From Arthrobacter pullicola (GTDB taxonomy: Bacteria; Actinomycetota; Actinomycetes; Actinomycetales; Micrococcaceae), in the NCBI RefSeq assembly GCF_014836875.1, contig NZ_JACSQC010000001.1:248001-312000 (forward strand): DNA of 64,000 nt, read 5' to 3'. Position numbers and translations under genes: made by a program. The notes under the pieces are model-generated. The model was not told the origin of the DNA and searched no databases. It saw only the letters and a list, made by a program, of their open reading frames with translations. Below are positions 27,335 to 36,194 of this stretch, one piece after another (position 1 is the stretch's first letter; the number at the start of each line of letters is the position of its first letter).

Positions 27335-28441
27335 ATGACCGTTTCGCCGCCAGAGGGCCCCCGGAGGCGCCCCGGTGCCGGAACACCGCTGCCTGCCTCG
27401 GATCTTCGGCCACGCCCCGCCCGGCGGACTGGACGGACCCGGCGCCGCGCCCGTGGCGCAAGCCGGAGTCCCGCTGTCGTGCTGGCCGCTGCAGGCGCGG
27501 TGCTGCTGGCAACCGCCGGAATCTTCGGGTTCCGTTTCCTCAGCCACCATGTCTTCGGCCCGCAGGCCCAGGTCGAGGCTTATCTGGCTGCCCTGGCCTC
27601 GGGTGACCAGACTGCGGCCGTAGCGCTGCTGCCTCCGTCTGAGGCGCTAACCCCGGAGGACGAGGGCATTTACGCCGCGGCGGAGAACCGGATTACCGGC
27701 TATAAAGTGCTCGGCGGGGAGATCGACGGCAGCGAAGCTGTTGTCCAGGCTGAGCTCGAGCAAAACGACGGCCGCTCCACCGTCGAATTCGAACTCCAGG
27801 CTGACGGGCGCCGGCTGCAGATCTTCACCGGCTGGCAGCTGCAGCACACGGCTGCGCGCACGGTGGCGGTGACGGTTCCGTCCGGCACCGAAGCCGTCCG
27901 GATCAATGGGCGGGATCTCCAGCTGCCGGCGGCCGGCGCCGGCACGGTTGAAGTGCGGCTGCTCCCGGGCCGGTACCGGCTGCAGGGCCCGGACACGCGC
28001 TACCTCACCTACGGAAGCCCGCATACCGTCACGGTGGAACCGGAAATGGCCGGAGATCCTGATCCCATCCGCCTCGTCGCTTCCGTGACCGCGGAACTGG
28101 CTGCCGAGGTGCAGGCCCAGGGTGATGCCTATCTCCGGGACTGCCTGGACCGGAAGGAGACCGCTCCGGACGCCTGCCCGAATTCGGCGTACACCTCCGG
28201 TGGCAGCGCAGAGCAGCGTGCGGTGGAATGGACCGAGGAGAAGGCGCCTGTTTACCGGATCACCGGAACTCCGGAAACCGGCCTGACCGTCTACGCCACC
28301 GGTGGCAAGGCACGGGTCACCTACCAGGAGGACGTCACGGGTGACGGGCGGTGGGAGACCCGGTCCGACCTGGTCAGTATTGCGTTCACCTCGGAGCTGG
28401 AGCTCACCGGGAACTCGTTGAAGCTCGAGTTCCGGCCCTAG
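27335..28441 (+). CDS. Membrane-anchored extracytoplasmic protein of unknown function
   Basis: 368 aa. The N-terminus (1-47) is Pro/Arg-rich and cytoplasmic, then one membrane helix (about 48-70), then an outside region with beta-rich repeats. The first outside segment (FGPQAQVEAYLAALASGDQT) looks like an NTF2-like or TcaA-like domain; a segment around residues 200-225 (LLPGRYRLQGPDTRYLTYG) recalls TcaA repeats. Two cysteines (in DCLDRKETAPDAC) could form a disulfide. The start follows GGGGGAT. Function is not known. Confidence 0.7.
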   Translation: MTVSPPEGPRRRPGAGTPLPASDLRPRPARRTGRTRRRARGASRSPAVVLAAAGAVLLATAGIFGFRFLSHHVFGPQAQVEAYLAALASGDQTAAVALLPPSEALTPEDEGIYAAAENRITGYKVLGGEIDGSEAVVQAELEQNDGRSTVEFELQADGRRLQIFTGWQLQHTAARTVAVTVPSGTEAVRINGRDLQLPAAGAGTVEVRLLPGRYRLQGPDTRYLTYGSPHTVTVEPEMAGDPDPIRLVASVTAELAAEVQAQGDAYLRDCLDRKETAPDACPNSAYTSGGSAEQRAVEWTEEKAPVYRITGTPETGLTVYATGGKARVTYQEDVTGDGRWETRSDLVSIAFTSELELTGNSLKLEFRP

Positions 28442-28491
28442 CCTCTTGCACTGGCGCCCGGTGCGTGGCGAACTTGAGGAAGGAGGTTGCC

Positions 28492-28767
28492 ATGACGGAG
28501 ACACCTGAGCACCTGAACAACCATCACCGGGACACCCTGAACCAGATCCTGCGCCATCCCGTATCCCACAACATCGAGTGGAAGCGGGTACGTTCCCTGC
28601 TTGAGGCGGTCGCAGACACCACGCGGGAACACAACGGTAAGTACGAGGTCACTCTCGCTGGCCGCACGGATGTCCTTACCCCGCCGCAGGGCAAGGATAT
28701 TGACGAGCAGACGGTGGTCGATTTACGGCACATGCTGGAGCGGGCGGGATACACACCGGAGAACTGA
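28492..28767 (+). CDS. Small hypothetical protein, weakly HicA-like
   Basis: 91 aa from an ATG with a textbook AGGAGG upstream. It is acidic, with an N-terminal helix (HRDTLNQILRHPVSHNIEWKR) then strands (GKYEVTLAGRTDVLTPP) and a final helix. The order helix-strand-strand-helix and the phrase around IEWKRVRSLLE slightly resemble the HicA double-stranded-RNA-binding fold, but the catalytic HicA histidine is not evident and no HicB antitoxin gene lies next to it. The function is unknown. Confidence 0.65.
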   Translation: MTETPEHLNNHHRDTLNQILRHPVSHNIEWKRVRSLLEAVADTTREHNGKYEVTLAGRTDVLTPPQGKDIDEQTVVDLRHMLERAGYTPEN

Positions 28768-28845
28768 ACGTTCCGGGTGCCTCCCGCCCGCCGGGGCCGC
28801 CGGCTGAAAGCTCCAAGCGGCGGGCCCGGCCAGCAGTGTCCTGAC

Positions 28846-29166
28846 CTATTCGACGGTGAGTTCGCCCATCCGGGACCAGTCCTCGCCCTCGATGACCGTG
28901 TTGATGATCCGCGGGGTTTCCACCAAGGCCTGGACCATGTCCTTCATGGCCTGCTGGAAGTGGTCACTGTTCACGTGGGCTGCGGCGGCGTCGTCCTTAA
29001 ACGCCTCCACCAGCACGTACTCGTTGGGATCTTCGATGCTTCGGGACCAGTCAAACCACAGGTTTCCCGGCTCGGACCGGGTGGCAGCAGTGAAATTGGC
29101 GGTGAGTTCCGGCCACCGATCGGTCCACTCCGGCTTGACCTTGAACTTAACGACAATGAAGATCAT
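28846..29166 (-). CDS. Antibiotic biosynthesis monooxygenase (quinol monooxygenase-like)
   Basis: 106 aa, single ABM domain: an N-terminal IFIVVKFKVKPEW strand, a central EPGNLWFDWSRSIEDPNEYVLVEAFKD block and a late AHVNSDHFQQAM. Members act as cofactor-free dimeric oxygenases on quinols or as haem/ROS-related proteins; many remain unassigned. It stands alone between oppositely oriented genes. GGAGAG precedes the ATG. Confidence 0.87.
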   Translation of the reverse strand: MIFIVVKFKVKPEWTDRWPELTANFTAATRSEPGNLWFDWSRSIEDPNEYVLVEAFKDDAAAAHVNSDHFQQAMKDMVQALVETPRIINTVIEGEDWSRMGELTVE

Positions 29167-29267
29167 CTCTCCTGCTTTCGGTTGGGGAACGGGACAGCAA
29201 TCCTATGCCCGGGCCGCCGCCGCCGTCACGCTGGGCGGGCGGGCCGGCTCAATGGGAGGATGGGAGC

Positions 29268-30950
29268 GTGGCCCATCTCGACGTATCCAACATTGACTAC
29301 TTCCTCTCCGACGGACGCCAGCTGCTCAGTGGTGTCAGCTTCAAGGTCGGTGATGGCCACAAGACGGCGCTGATCGGCCCGAACGGCACCGGCAAGACGA
29401 CTCTGCTGCGGATCATCTCGGATGAGGTCAAGCCCGACGAAGGCACCGTCTCACGCTCCGGAAACATGGGCATCATGCGCCAGTTCGTCGGTCAGGTCCG
29501 TGACGGAAGCACGGTGCGCGACCTGCTTGTCTCCGCTGCCCCTCCGGTCCTGGCGGCGGCCGCCCGGGCGGTGGACGAAGCCGAACTGGCCATGATGGAG
29601 AACGACGACGAACCCACCCAGATGCGTTATGCCCAGGCAGTCGCGGACTGGGGCGACGTCGGCGGGTACGAGCAGGAGACCGTCTGGGACGAGGTGACCA
29701 GAGCCTCCCTGGGGATGCCGTTCGACCGGGCGCAGTACCGCAAGGCCAGCACGCTCTCCGGCGGAGAGCAGAAGCGCCTGGTGCTGGAGGCGCTGTTCTC
29801 CGGCCCGGACCAGCTGCTGCTGCTGGATGAGCCGGACAACTACCTGGATGTTCCGGGCAAGCGCTGGCTCGAAGCGAAACTGGCCGAATCGAAGAAGTCG
29901 GTGCTGTTCGTCAGCCACGACCGGGAACTGCTGGCCAACGCCGCTACCCGGATCGTCACCCTGGAACCGGGCATCAACGGAGCCTCCGCCTGGATCCACG
30001 GCGGCGGGTTCGAAAGCTACGTCCAGGCCCGCGAGGACCGGAACGCGCGCTTCGAGGAGCTGCGCCGGCGCTGGGACGAGGAGCACATCAAGCTCAAGGA
30101 ACTCGTCAACATGTACAAGAACAAGGCAGCCTTCCGCTCCGACATGGCAAACCGGTACCACGCGGCCCAGACCCGGCTGGCGAAGTTCCTGGAGGCAGGG
30201 CCTCCCGAAGCGCTGCCGATTGAGCAGAACGTGCAGATGCGGCTGCGGGGCGGGCGCACAGCCAAGCGGGCCGTGGTGGCGCAGAAGCTGGAGCTCACCG
30301 GTCTGATGAAGCCGTTCAGCACCGAGATCTGGTTCGGCGACCGGGTAGGAGTCCTGGGCTCCAACGGTTCCGGGAAGTCCCATTTCCTGCGGCTGCTGGC
30401 CCTGGGCGGCAGCGACCCGGATAAGGAGCACGAGCCCGTTTCGGAAGTGGAAATCGCCCCCGTTCCCCATGAAGGGTCGGTGAAGCTCGGTGCCCGGATC
30501 CGGCCCGGGTTCTTCGCCCAGACCATGATGCGCCAGGACCTGCTGGGCAAAACGCTGCTCGATATCCTGCACCGCGGTGACGACCACCGGTCGGGCCTGG
30601 GACGGGAAGCGGCGGCCGGCGCGCTGGACCGCTACGGACTGGCTTCGCAGGGCGAGCAGAAGTACGACTCGCTCTCCGGCGGGCAGCAGGCGCGGCTGCA
30701 GATCCTGCTCCTGGAACTCTCCGGAGCCACGCTGCTGCTGCTGGATGAACCCACCGACAACCTGGACCTGCATTCGGCCGAGGCGCTCGAGAAAGCCATC
30801 GACGCCTTTGAGGGAACGGTCCTGGCCGTGACCCACGACCGCTGGTTTGCCCGCAGTTTCGACCGGTTCCTGGTCTTCGGATCCGACGGCAGGGTCTACG
30901 AATCCGAAGAGCCGGTCTGGGATGAGAAGCGGGTCCAGCGGGCCCGGTAA
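29268..30950 (+). CDS. ABC-F family ATPase
   Basis: 560 aa from the GTG at 29268 (GGGAGG upstream). It has two ABC domains without membrane segments: first P-loop GPNGTGKTT with signature LSGGEQKRL and Walker B LLLDEPDNYLD, second P-loop GSNGSGKSH with LSGGQQARL and LLLDEPTDNLD. The linker between them (around REDRNARFEELRRRWDEEH) is the charged coiled P-site tRNA interaction motif. ABC-F proteins bind the ribosome E site and rescue stalled or drug-bound ribosomes. The second P-loop ends in His rather than Thr, which may slow ATP turnover. Confidence 0.9.
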   Translation: MAHLDVSNIDYFLSDGRQLLSGVSFKVGDGHKTALIGPNGTGKTTLLRIISDEVKPDEGTVSRSGNMGIMRQFVGQVRDGSTVRDLLVSAAPPVLAAAARAVDEAELAMMENDDEPTQMRYAQAVADWGDVGGYEQETVWDEVTRASLGMPFDRAQYRKASTLSGGEQKRLVLEALFSGPDQLLLLDEPDNYLDVPGKRWLEAKLAESKKSVLFVSHDRELLANAATRIVTLEPGINGASAWIHGGGFESYVQAREDRNARFEELRRRWDEEHIKLKELVNMYKNKAAFRSDMANRYHAAQTRLAKFLEAGPPEALPIEQNVQMRLRGGRTAKRAVVAQKLELTGLMKPFSTEIWFGDRVGVLGSNGSGKSHFLRLLALGGSDPDKEHEPVSEVEIAPVPHEGSVKLGARIRPGFFAQTMMRQDLLGKTLLDILHRGDDHRSGLGREAAAGALDRYGLASQGEQKYDSLSGGQQARLQILLLELSGATLLLLDEPTDNLDLHSAEALEKAIDAFEGTVLAVTHDRWFARSFDRFLVFGSDGRVYESEEPVWDEKRVQRAR

Positions 30951-30987
30951 GGCTCACCGCCACAGGAATTTCCCATGGGTGGCACCC

Positions 30988-32205
30988 GTGTCCCAGAATG
31001 AGCACGTGCAAACCAAATCACTGGATCGGGCACTGCTGGCCGTTTTCGCCATCTTCGGGCTGAACGGCATGATCTTCGCCAGCTGGGCAGCGCGGATTCC
31101 CGCTGCCGCCGAATCGCTGGGGATCGGCTCCGCCGGCGTCGGTGTGCTCCTGCTGTTCTCTGCCGTCGGTTCGGTCTCCTCCCTGCCCCTGTCCGGGGCA
31201 GTGGCCCAGCGGGTCGGCACGGCCAATGCCGTTCGGCTGGGAGGCCTGCTGGCGTCCTTCGCCGCCCTGGTGATCGCCGCGGGCCTGGCCTGGTCCTCCA
31301 TCCCGCTGACCGCCGGCGGCCTGCTGATCTTCGGCGCCGGCATCGGTCTTTGGGATGTCGCCATGAACCTGGAGGGGACCGAGGTTGAGCACCGGCTGAA
31401 CCGGACGGTCATGCCCAAGTTCCACGCGGCGTTCAGCGGCGGCGCCTTCGTGGGGGCAATGATCGGTGCGGTGCTCTCCGCCGTCGGCGTGAGCCTGTCC
31501 CTGCACCTGATTGGCATCGTGGTGATCGCCGTGGTCCTGGTGATCCTGGTTCCCCGGGCCTTCCTGCCGGACGCCCCGGTGCAGGAACTCGGTGAACCTG
31601 TGGCCAAACCGTCCAGCTTCGCTGCGTGGAAGGAAGGGCGCACGCTGCTGATCGGCGTCGTCGTCCTGGGCGCGGCATTGACCGAAGGTGCCGCCAACGA
31701 CTGGGTGGCCAAGGCCACCGTGGATGGGCTGCAGGCCTCGGAAACCGCAGGTGCTGTCATGTTCGGCGTTTTCGTCGCCGCGATGACTGCCACCCGCTGG
31801 TTTGGGGCCCGCCTGATCGACCGGATAGGCCGGGTACGGGCCCTGCGCCTGTGCATGAGCGCCTCTCTGGTGGGACTGGTCCTGTTCGTGGCCGCACCCA
31901 ACCTGTGGCTGGCGGGCATCGGCGTCATCCTCTGGGGAATCGGAGCCGCACTGGGCTTCCCCATGGGCATGTCGGCAGCCGGGGACGACCCGGCGCTTGC
32001 CGCCGGGCGGGTCTCGGTGGTCTCCACTCTGGGCTACACGGCCTTTTTTGTCGGTCCGCCGGTGCTCGGTTTCCTCGGTGAACTCTGGGGCCTGCGCAAC
32101 GCCCTGCTGGTGGTCGGTGCCGCGATCCTGCTCTCGATTGTCTTCGCGCCGGCCGCGGCGGAGCGCCGGAGCAGTGCGCCAACCGAACGGAATCCTGCCG
32201 TCTAG
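30988..32205 (+). CDS. MFS transporter (YbjJ-like)
   Basis: About 405 aa, 12 membrane helices (NGMIFASWAARIPAAAESLG in the first, with the R-I-P segment of YbjJ-type sugar/drug proteins; WDVAMNLEGTEVEH in the middle). The GTG at 30988 has a GGGTGG upstream; another GTG at 31006 is possible. The substrate is unknown. It is downstream of the ABC-F gene and may be co-transcribed. Confidence 0.82.
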   Translation: MSQNEHVQTKSLDRALLAVFAIFGLNGMIFASWAARIPAAAESLGIGSAGVGVLLLFSAVGSVSSLPLSGAVAQRVGTANAVRLGGLLASFAALVIAAGLAWSSIPLTAGGLLIFGAGIGLWDVAMNLEGTEVEHRLNRTVMPKFHAAFSGGAFVGAMIGAVLSAVGVSLSLHLIGIVVIAVVLVILVPRAFLPDAPVQELGEPVAKPSSFAAWKEGRTLLIGVVVLGAALTEGAANDWVAKATVDGLQASETAGAVMFGVFVAAMTATRWFGARLIDRIGRVRALRLCMSASLVGLVLFVAAPNLWLAGIGVILWGIGAALGFPMGMSAAGDDPALAAGRVSVVSTLGYTAFFVGPPVLGFLGELWGLRNALLVVGAAILLSIVFAPAAAERRSSAPTERNPAV

Positions 32206-32305
32206 CGGCGAAATCCGGACAACTTCCCGAGGAATGGGGATTTGCGGACCAAAGCTGTCCGGAAAGGGCCTTCCGGCTGCCGGGGCGCAGTCCTACCCTG
32301 TTCGC

Positions 32306-33352
32306 ATGTCTTTTCCCCAGAACCCCCCACATCCGGACCGTCCGGTCTCCGATGGCCGGCGGGATCCGCTGATCCAGGCCCACGGACTGACAAAGATCTA
32401 CAAATCCAAATCAGGGCCGGTGCATGCCCTCGATGGACTCGATATTGGAGTTCCCCAAGGCACGGTCACTGCCCTCCTCGGCCCCAACGGAGCCGGCAAA
32501 ACGACGGCCGTCAAGGTGCTGACCACCTTGATCAGGCCCAATGCCGGAACCGCCTCCATCGACGGAATAGACGTCGCAGCGCGGCCCAAGGAGGTGCGCC
32601 GGATCATCGGTGTCTCCGGCCAGTATGCCGCTGTGGACGAAAATCTGACGGGCATCGAGAACCTGCGGATGGTGGGCAAGCTCTACCACCTTCCGACCCA
32701 GAAGGCACGGTCCCGGGCAGCCGAGCTCATTGACCAGTTCGAGCTCTCCGACGCCGGCAACCGGCCCGTCAAAGGGTACTCCGGCGGTATGCGCCGCCGG
32801 CTGGACCTTGCCGGAGCCTTGGTGAACGAGCCCCGGGTCCTGTTCCTGGACGAACCGACAACCGGTTTGGATCCACGCAGCAGACTGGCCCTCTGGGACG
32901 TCATTAAGTCCCTGGTCTCCGGCGGAACCACGCTCCTGCTGACCACCCAGTACCTGGAGGAAGCGGACCAGCTTGCCGATACCGTGGCAGTGATCGACGG
33001 CGGCAAGGTGATCGCAGAAGGTACCTCCGACCAGCTCAAGGCCCGGATCGGCGGGCACCGGGTGGCGGTGGCGCTGGTGGAAGGATTCGACGCCGGCGTG
33101 GCCCGGGAGGTGCTTGCCCGGCACGGCGACGGCGAAGTCCAGACCGCCAGTGACGGCCGGACCCTCGAAGTCGCGGTCACCGAGGGACCGTCCGCGCTCC
33201 AGCAGGTCCTGCGCGACCTTGAGTCCGCGGGAATCGAACTGCACGACGCCGGGATCCGGCGCCCCACCTTGGATGACGTCTTCCTCAAGCTCACCGGGCA
33301 TGTAGCCGAAGAGGAGAAGGACGACGCCGAGAAAGCGAAGGCCTCACGATGA
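32306..33352 (+). CDS. DrrA-like ABC transporter ATP-binding protein
   Basis: 348 aa. Walker A is GPNGAGKTT, signature YSGGMRRRLDLAGAL, Walker B LFLDEPTTGLDPRS, and the C-terminal extension of about 100 aa (PTLDDVFLKLTG) is typical of the daunorubicin-resistance DrrA group. TACCCT lies six bases before the ATG and no Shine-Dalgarno is seen, so translation is probably leaderless. It overlaps the permease gene by 4 bp. It likely exports a drug or lipid-like compound. Confidence 0.9.
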   Translation: MSFPQNPPHPDRPVSDGRRDPLIQAHGLTKIYKSKSGPVHALDGLDIGVPQGTVTALLGPNGAGKTTAVKVLTTLIRPNAGTASIDGIDVAARPKEVRRIIGVSGQYAAVDENLTGIENLRMVGKLYHLPTQKARSRAAELIDQFELSDAGNRPVKGYSGGMRRRLDLAGALVNEPRVLFLDEPTTGLDPRSRLALWDVIKSLVSGGTTLLLTTQYLEEADQLADTVAVIDGGKVIAEGTSDQLKARIGGHRVAVALVEGFDAGVAREVLARHGDGEVQTASDGRTLEVAVTEGPSALQQVLRDLESAGIELHDAGIRRPTLDDVFLKLTGHVAEEEKDDAEKAKASR

Positions 33353-34191
33353 GCACCGCGGCGCAGACACTCACCTTCCGGCCGGGTCCGGGTACCACCG
33401 CCGGCAGCTGGGCCTCCGACGGCTGGACCGTGACCAAGCGGAACCTGATTAAGATCCGCCGGACACCGGACATGGTGGTGTTCGCTGTCCTGCAGCCGAT
33501 CATGTTCGTGCTGCTGTTCAGCCAGGTCTACGGAGGATCCATTCAGGTGGCCGGCACCAACTACACGCAGTACCTGATGGCCGGAATCTTCGCACAGACG
33601 GTCGTTTTCGGCTCCACGTTCTCCGGCTCGGCCATGGCGCAGGACCTGAAGGAAGGGATCATTGACCGCTTCCGTACCCTTCCGATGAGTCCCTCGGCAG
33701 TGCTGATCGGCCGGACGAACTCTGACCTTGCACTGAACAGCATCTCGATAGTGATCATGATGGGGACAGGGCTGCTGGTTGGCTGGCGCGTGAACACCGA
33801 TTTCTGGAGCTTCCTCGGCGGCGTGGGACTGCTGCTGCTGTTCTCCTATTCCTTCAGCTGGGTGATGGCACTGCTGGGAATGACCGTGCGGTCCCCGGAA
33901 GCGATCAATAACGCGTCCTTCATCATTTTGTTCCCCATCACCTTTATCTCGAACGCCTTCGTGCAGAGTTCCACGCTGCCCGAACCGCTGCGGACCATCG
34001 CTGACTGGAACCCCGTCTCCGCCCTGGTCCAGGCGGTGCGGCAGCTCTTCGGCAACCTGGGGTCAACGCCGGTGCCGGACACCTGGCCCATGCAGAATCC
34101 GATCGCCACGGTCCTGATCGGCTCGGCCTTCATGCTCGTGGTGTTCGTGCCGCTGGCAGTGCGCAAGTTCGAGGCGGTGAGTTCCCGCTAG
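33349..34191 (+). CDS. DrrB-like ABC-2 transporter permease
   Basis: 280 aa with six membrane helices in the ABC-2 pattern (TYPE family core: RTPDMVVFAVLQPIMFVLLFS, then SGSAMAQDLKEGIIDRFRTLPMSPSAVLIGR). It pairs with the ATPase upstream (4-bp overlap, ATGA). The substrate is unknown. The next operon begins 31 bp later, so the five following ABC genes may be on one transcript. Confidence 0.9.
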   Translation: MSTAAQTLTFRPGPGTTAGSWASDGWTVTKRNLIKIRRTPDMVVFAVLQPIMFVLLFSQVYGGSIQVAGTNYTQYLMAGIFAQTVVFGSTFSGSAMAQDLKEGIIDRFRTLPMSPSAVLIGRTNSDLALNSISIVIMMGTGLLVGWRVNTDFWSFLGGVGLLLLFSYSFSWVMALLGMTVRSPEAINNASFIILFPITFISNAFVQSSTLPEPLRTIADWNPVSALVQAVRQLFGNLGSTPVPDTWPMQNPIATVLIGSAFMLVVFVPLAVRKFEAVSSR

Positions 34192-34222
34192 GTCCCGCTC
34201 TCCCCGAACGTAAGGACCCACC

Positions 34223-35170
34223 ATGATCGAGGCACACGCACTCACCAAGCGCTTCGGCGGCAAGACCGCCGTCGACGGCATCACCTTTTCGGTCCAGCCG
34301 GGCAAGGTGACTGGATTCCTCGGGCCCAACGGCGCCGGGAAATCGACCACCATGCGGCTTATCGTCGGACTGGACCATCCCACCGCCGGGAACGTGAGCG
34401 TGAACGGGAAACCCTACGACCGGCACCGGATGCCGCTGCATGAGGTCGGCGCACTGCTTGAGGCCAAGGCCGTCCATCCGAAACGCACCGCGTACAACCA
34501 CCTGCGTGCGATGGCCGCAACCGAAAGCATCCCGGCCTCCCGGGTCCGGGAGGTTATTGAACTCACCGGGCTGGGACCGGCAGCCAGGAAACGGGTGGGC
34601 GGCTTTTCCCTTGGCATGGGCCAGCGCCTGGGCATTGCCGCGGCCCTGCTGGGGGATCCGCAGACCCTGATCCTGGATGAACCGGTGAACGGACTGGACC
34701 CTGAAGGCGTGAAATGGGTGCGGTTCCTGGTCAAGGGTCTGGCGGCGGAAGGCCGCACCATCTTCATCTCCTCCCACCTGATGAGTGAAATGGCTCTGAC
34801 CGCGGACCATCTCATAGTGATCGGCCGGGGCCGGATCCTGGCCGACGCTCCTATCGAAACCGTCCTGACCGGCGGCAAGCGCGACCGCGTCCTGGTGCGC
34901 ACGGACGACGCCGGTGCCCTGGGTGCCGCCGTCGGGTCGCCGGGAGTGGAGGTGCGCAGGACGGCGGCGGACGAACTCGAAATCCTCGGACTGCCTGCCC
35001 GCAGCATCGCCGAAGCGGCCTTCGCCCGGGGAATCCTCATCACCGGGCTCATACCGCAGCAGGTTTCGCTGGAGGACGCCTATATGGAACTCACCGGCGG
35101 CGAGGTGGAGTACCGGTCCGGGCAGCCCGGTGAGCAGGCGCTCCCGGCAGGCGAAGGACAGGGCGCATGA
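34223..35170 (+). CDS. ABC transporter ATP-binding protein (BcrA-type), copy A
   Basis: 315 aa. Walker A is GPNGAGKST; the signature is FSLGMGQRLGIA instead of LSGGQ, as in the bacitracin/lantibiotic exporter group; Walker B is LILDEPVNGLDPEG. The C-terminal third (about 225-315) contains a regulatory region ending in SLEDAYMELTGGEVEY. It is nearly collinear with copy B at 36195. GGAC sits before the ATG. It overlaps its permease by 4 bp. Confidence 0.92.
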   Translation: MIEAHALTKRFGGKTAVDGITFSVQPGKVTGFLGPNGAGKSTTMRLIVGLDHPTAGNVSVNGKPYDRHRMPLHEVGALLEAKAVHPKRTAYNHLRAMAATESIPASRVREVIELTGLGPAARKRVGGFSLGMGQRLGIAAALLGDPQTLILDEPVNGLDPEGVKWVRFLVKGLAAEGRTIFISSHLMSEMALTADHLIVIGRGRILADAPIETVLTGGKRDRVLVRTDDAGALGAAVGSPGVEVRRTAADELEILGLPARSIAEAAFARGILITGLIPQQVSLEDAYMELTGGEVEYRSGQPGEQALPAGEGQGA

Positions 35171-36021
35171 GCACGGCAGCAGCTCCCGTGTCCCGGTCAC
35201 CGCGCAGCTGGGCCGGCCGTCCGGTGACGTTCGGGCGCGTGCTGCGCTCGGAATGGATCAAGACTGCCACGGTGCCCTCCACGGTTATTCTCCTGGCAGT
35301 GAGTTTCGCGGTAATGGTGGGCCTGGGGGCGCTGGTTGCGTGGGGTACCGTGCAGCTGGCCAGCGACCCCGCGGCGGGACCTCCGGAGGGAATCGGCGAG
35401 CCCCTGCAGAACGTGGCGTACGACATTCCGGCCGCCGGGCTGCCGTTCGGGCAGCTGCTGATAGCGTCACTGGCGGTGGTGCTGATCGGCTCCGAATACA
35501 CCACCGGCATGATCCGGAGCACCATGGTGGCGGTGCCCACCCGCACCCCGGCCCTGCTGGCCAAGACGCTGGTGATCGCCGTCATCTCCTTCCTGCTCGG
35601 CGTTGTCGCTGCCCTCGCCACCTACCTGCTGGCCCAGCCGATCCTCGCCGGTTCCAACCTGGATTTCGGGCTGGACGCAGAAGGGGTGCTGCCCTCCATC
35701 ATCAACACCGGCACTGTCCTGGCGCTGATCGCCGTTATGGGTGTGGCCATCGGTGCCCTGCTGCGCAGCACCGCCGGGGGAGTGGTCACCCTGGTCGGGG
35801 CGCTGTTTGTCCTGCCCATCATCGCGGGCCTGCTCACGGGACTGGCTGACTGGGTCGAAGATGCCGCCCGGTTCCTCCCCAGCAGTGCGGCCTCCCAGCT
35901 CGTGGCCACGAGCATCGCGCCGGATCAGTTCAACCAGGTGGAGGGCGGCTTGATCCTCGCCGGGTGGGCCGTGGTGCTGCTGGCGGCCGCCGTCGTCGTC
36001 CTGAAGAAGCGGGACGTCTAG
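35167..36021 (+). CDS. ABC-2 type permease, copy A
   Basis: 284 aa with six membrane helices. The N-terminal cytoplasmic segment (FGRVLRSEWIKTATVPSTV) and the GSEYTTGMIRSTMVAVPTR block match copy B. It forms the membrane partner of the ATPase encoded just upstream; such pairs confer self-protection or export of peptides or lipids. The substrate is unknown. It ends 173 bp before the second pair begins. Confidence 0.9.
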   Translation: MSTAAAPVSRSPRSWAGRPVTFGRVLRSEWIKTATVPSTVILLAVSFAVMVGLGALVAWGTVQLASDPAAGPPEGIGEPLQNVAYDIPAAGLPFGQLLIASLAVVLIGSEYTTGMIRSTMVAVPTRTPALLAKTLVIAVISFLLGVVAALATYLLAQPILAGSNLDFGLDAEGVLPSIINTGTVLALIAVMGVAIGALLRSTAGGVVTLVGALFVLPIIAGLLTGLADWVEDAARFLPSSAASQLVATSIAPDQFNQVEGGLILAGWAVVLLAAAVVVLKKRDV

Positions 36022-36067
36022 GTTCAAAGGCGCCGCGGATGCCCGAACACCAGTCAGGGCGGACCCT

Positions 36068-36089
36068 GAGTCATCCCTAAGGGTGACTC
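36068..36089. promoter_or_regulatory. Palindrome and direct repeats before ABC copy B
   Basis: GAGTCA-T-CCCT-A-AGGG-TGACTC is a near-perfect inverted repeat. A direct copy of its left half (TGATTCATCCCTT at about 36101-36113, against TGAGTCATCCCTA at 36067-36079) lies 34 bp downstream. It fits an operator for an unlinked regulator, or an attenuator, between the two duplicated ABC modules. Confidence 0.55.
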
Positions 36090-36194
36090 CTGAATACACC
36101 TGATTCATCCCTTGGAACGGTCCGGCGGCGCCTGCACTCGCATAGGGTGGGGGCAGCCCCCAAAGAATCTGTCCGTTCCAACATGAGGATCACC

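Noticed and set aside
28492-28767. HicA toxin of a toxin-antitoxin system
   Set aside because: The HicA catalytic His is not evident and no HicB partner is adjacent.
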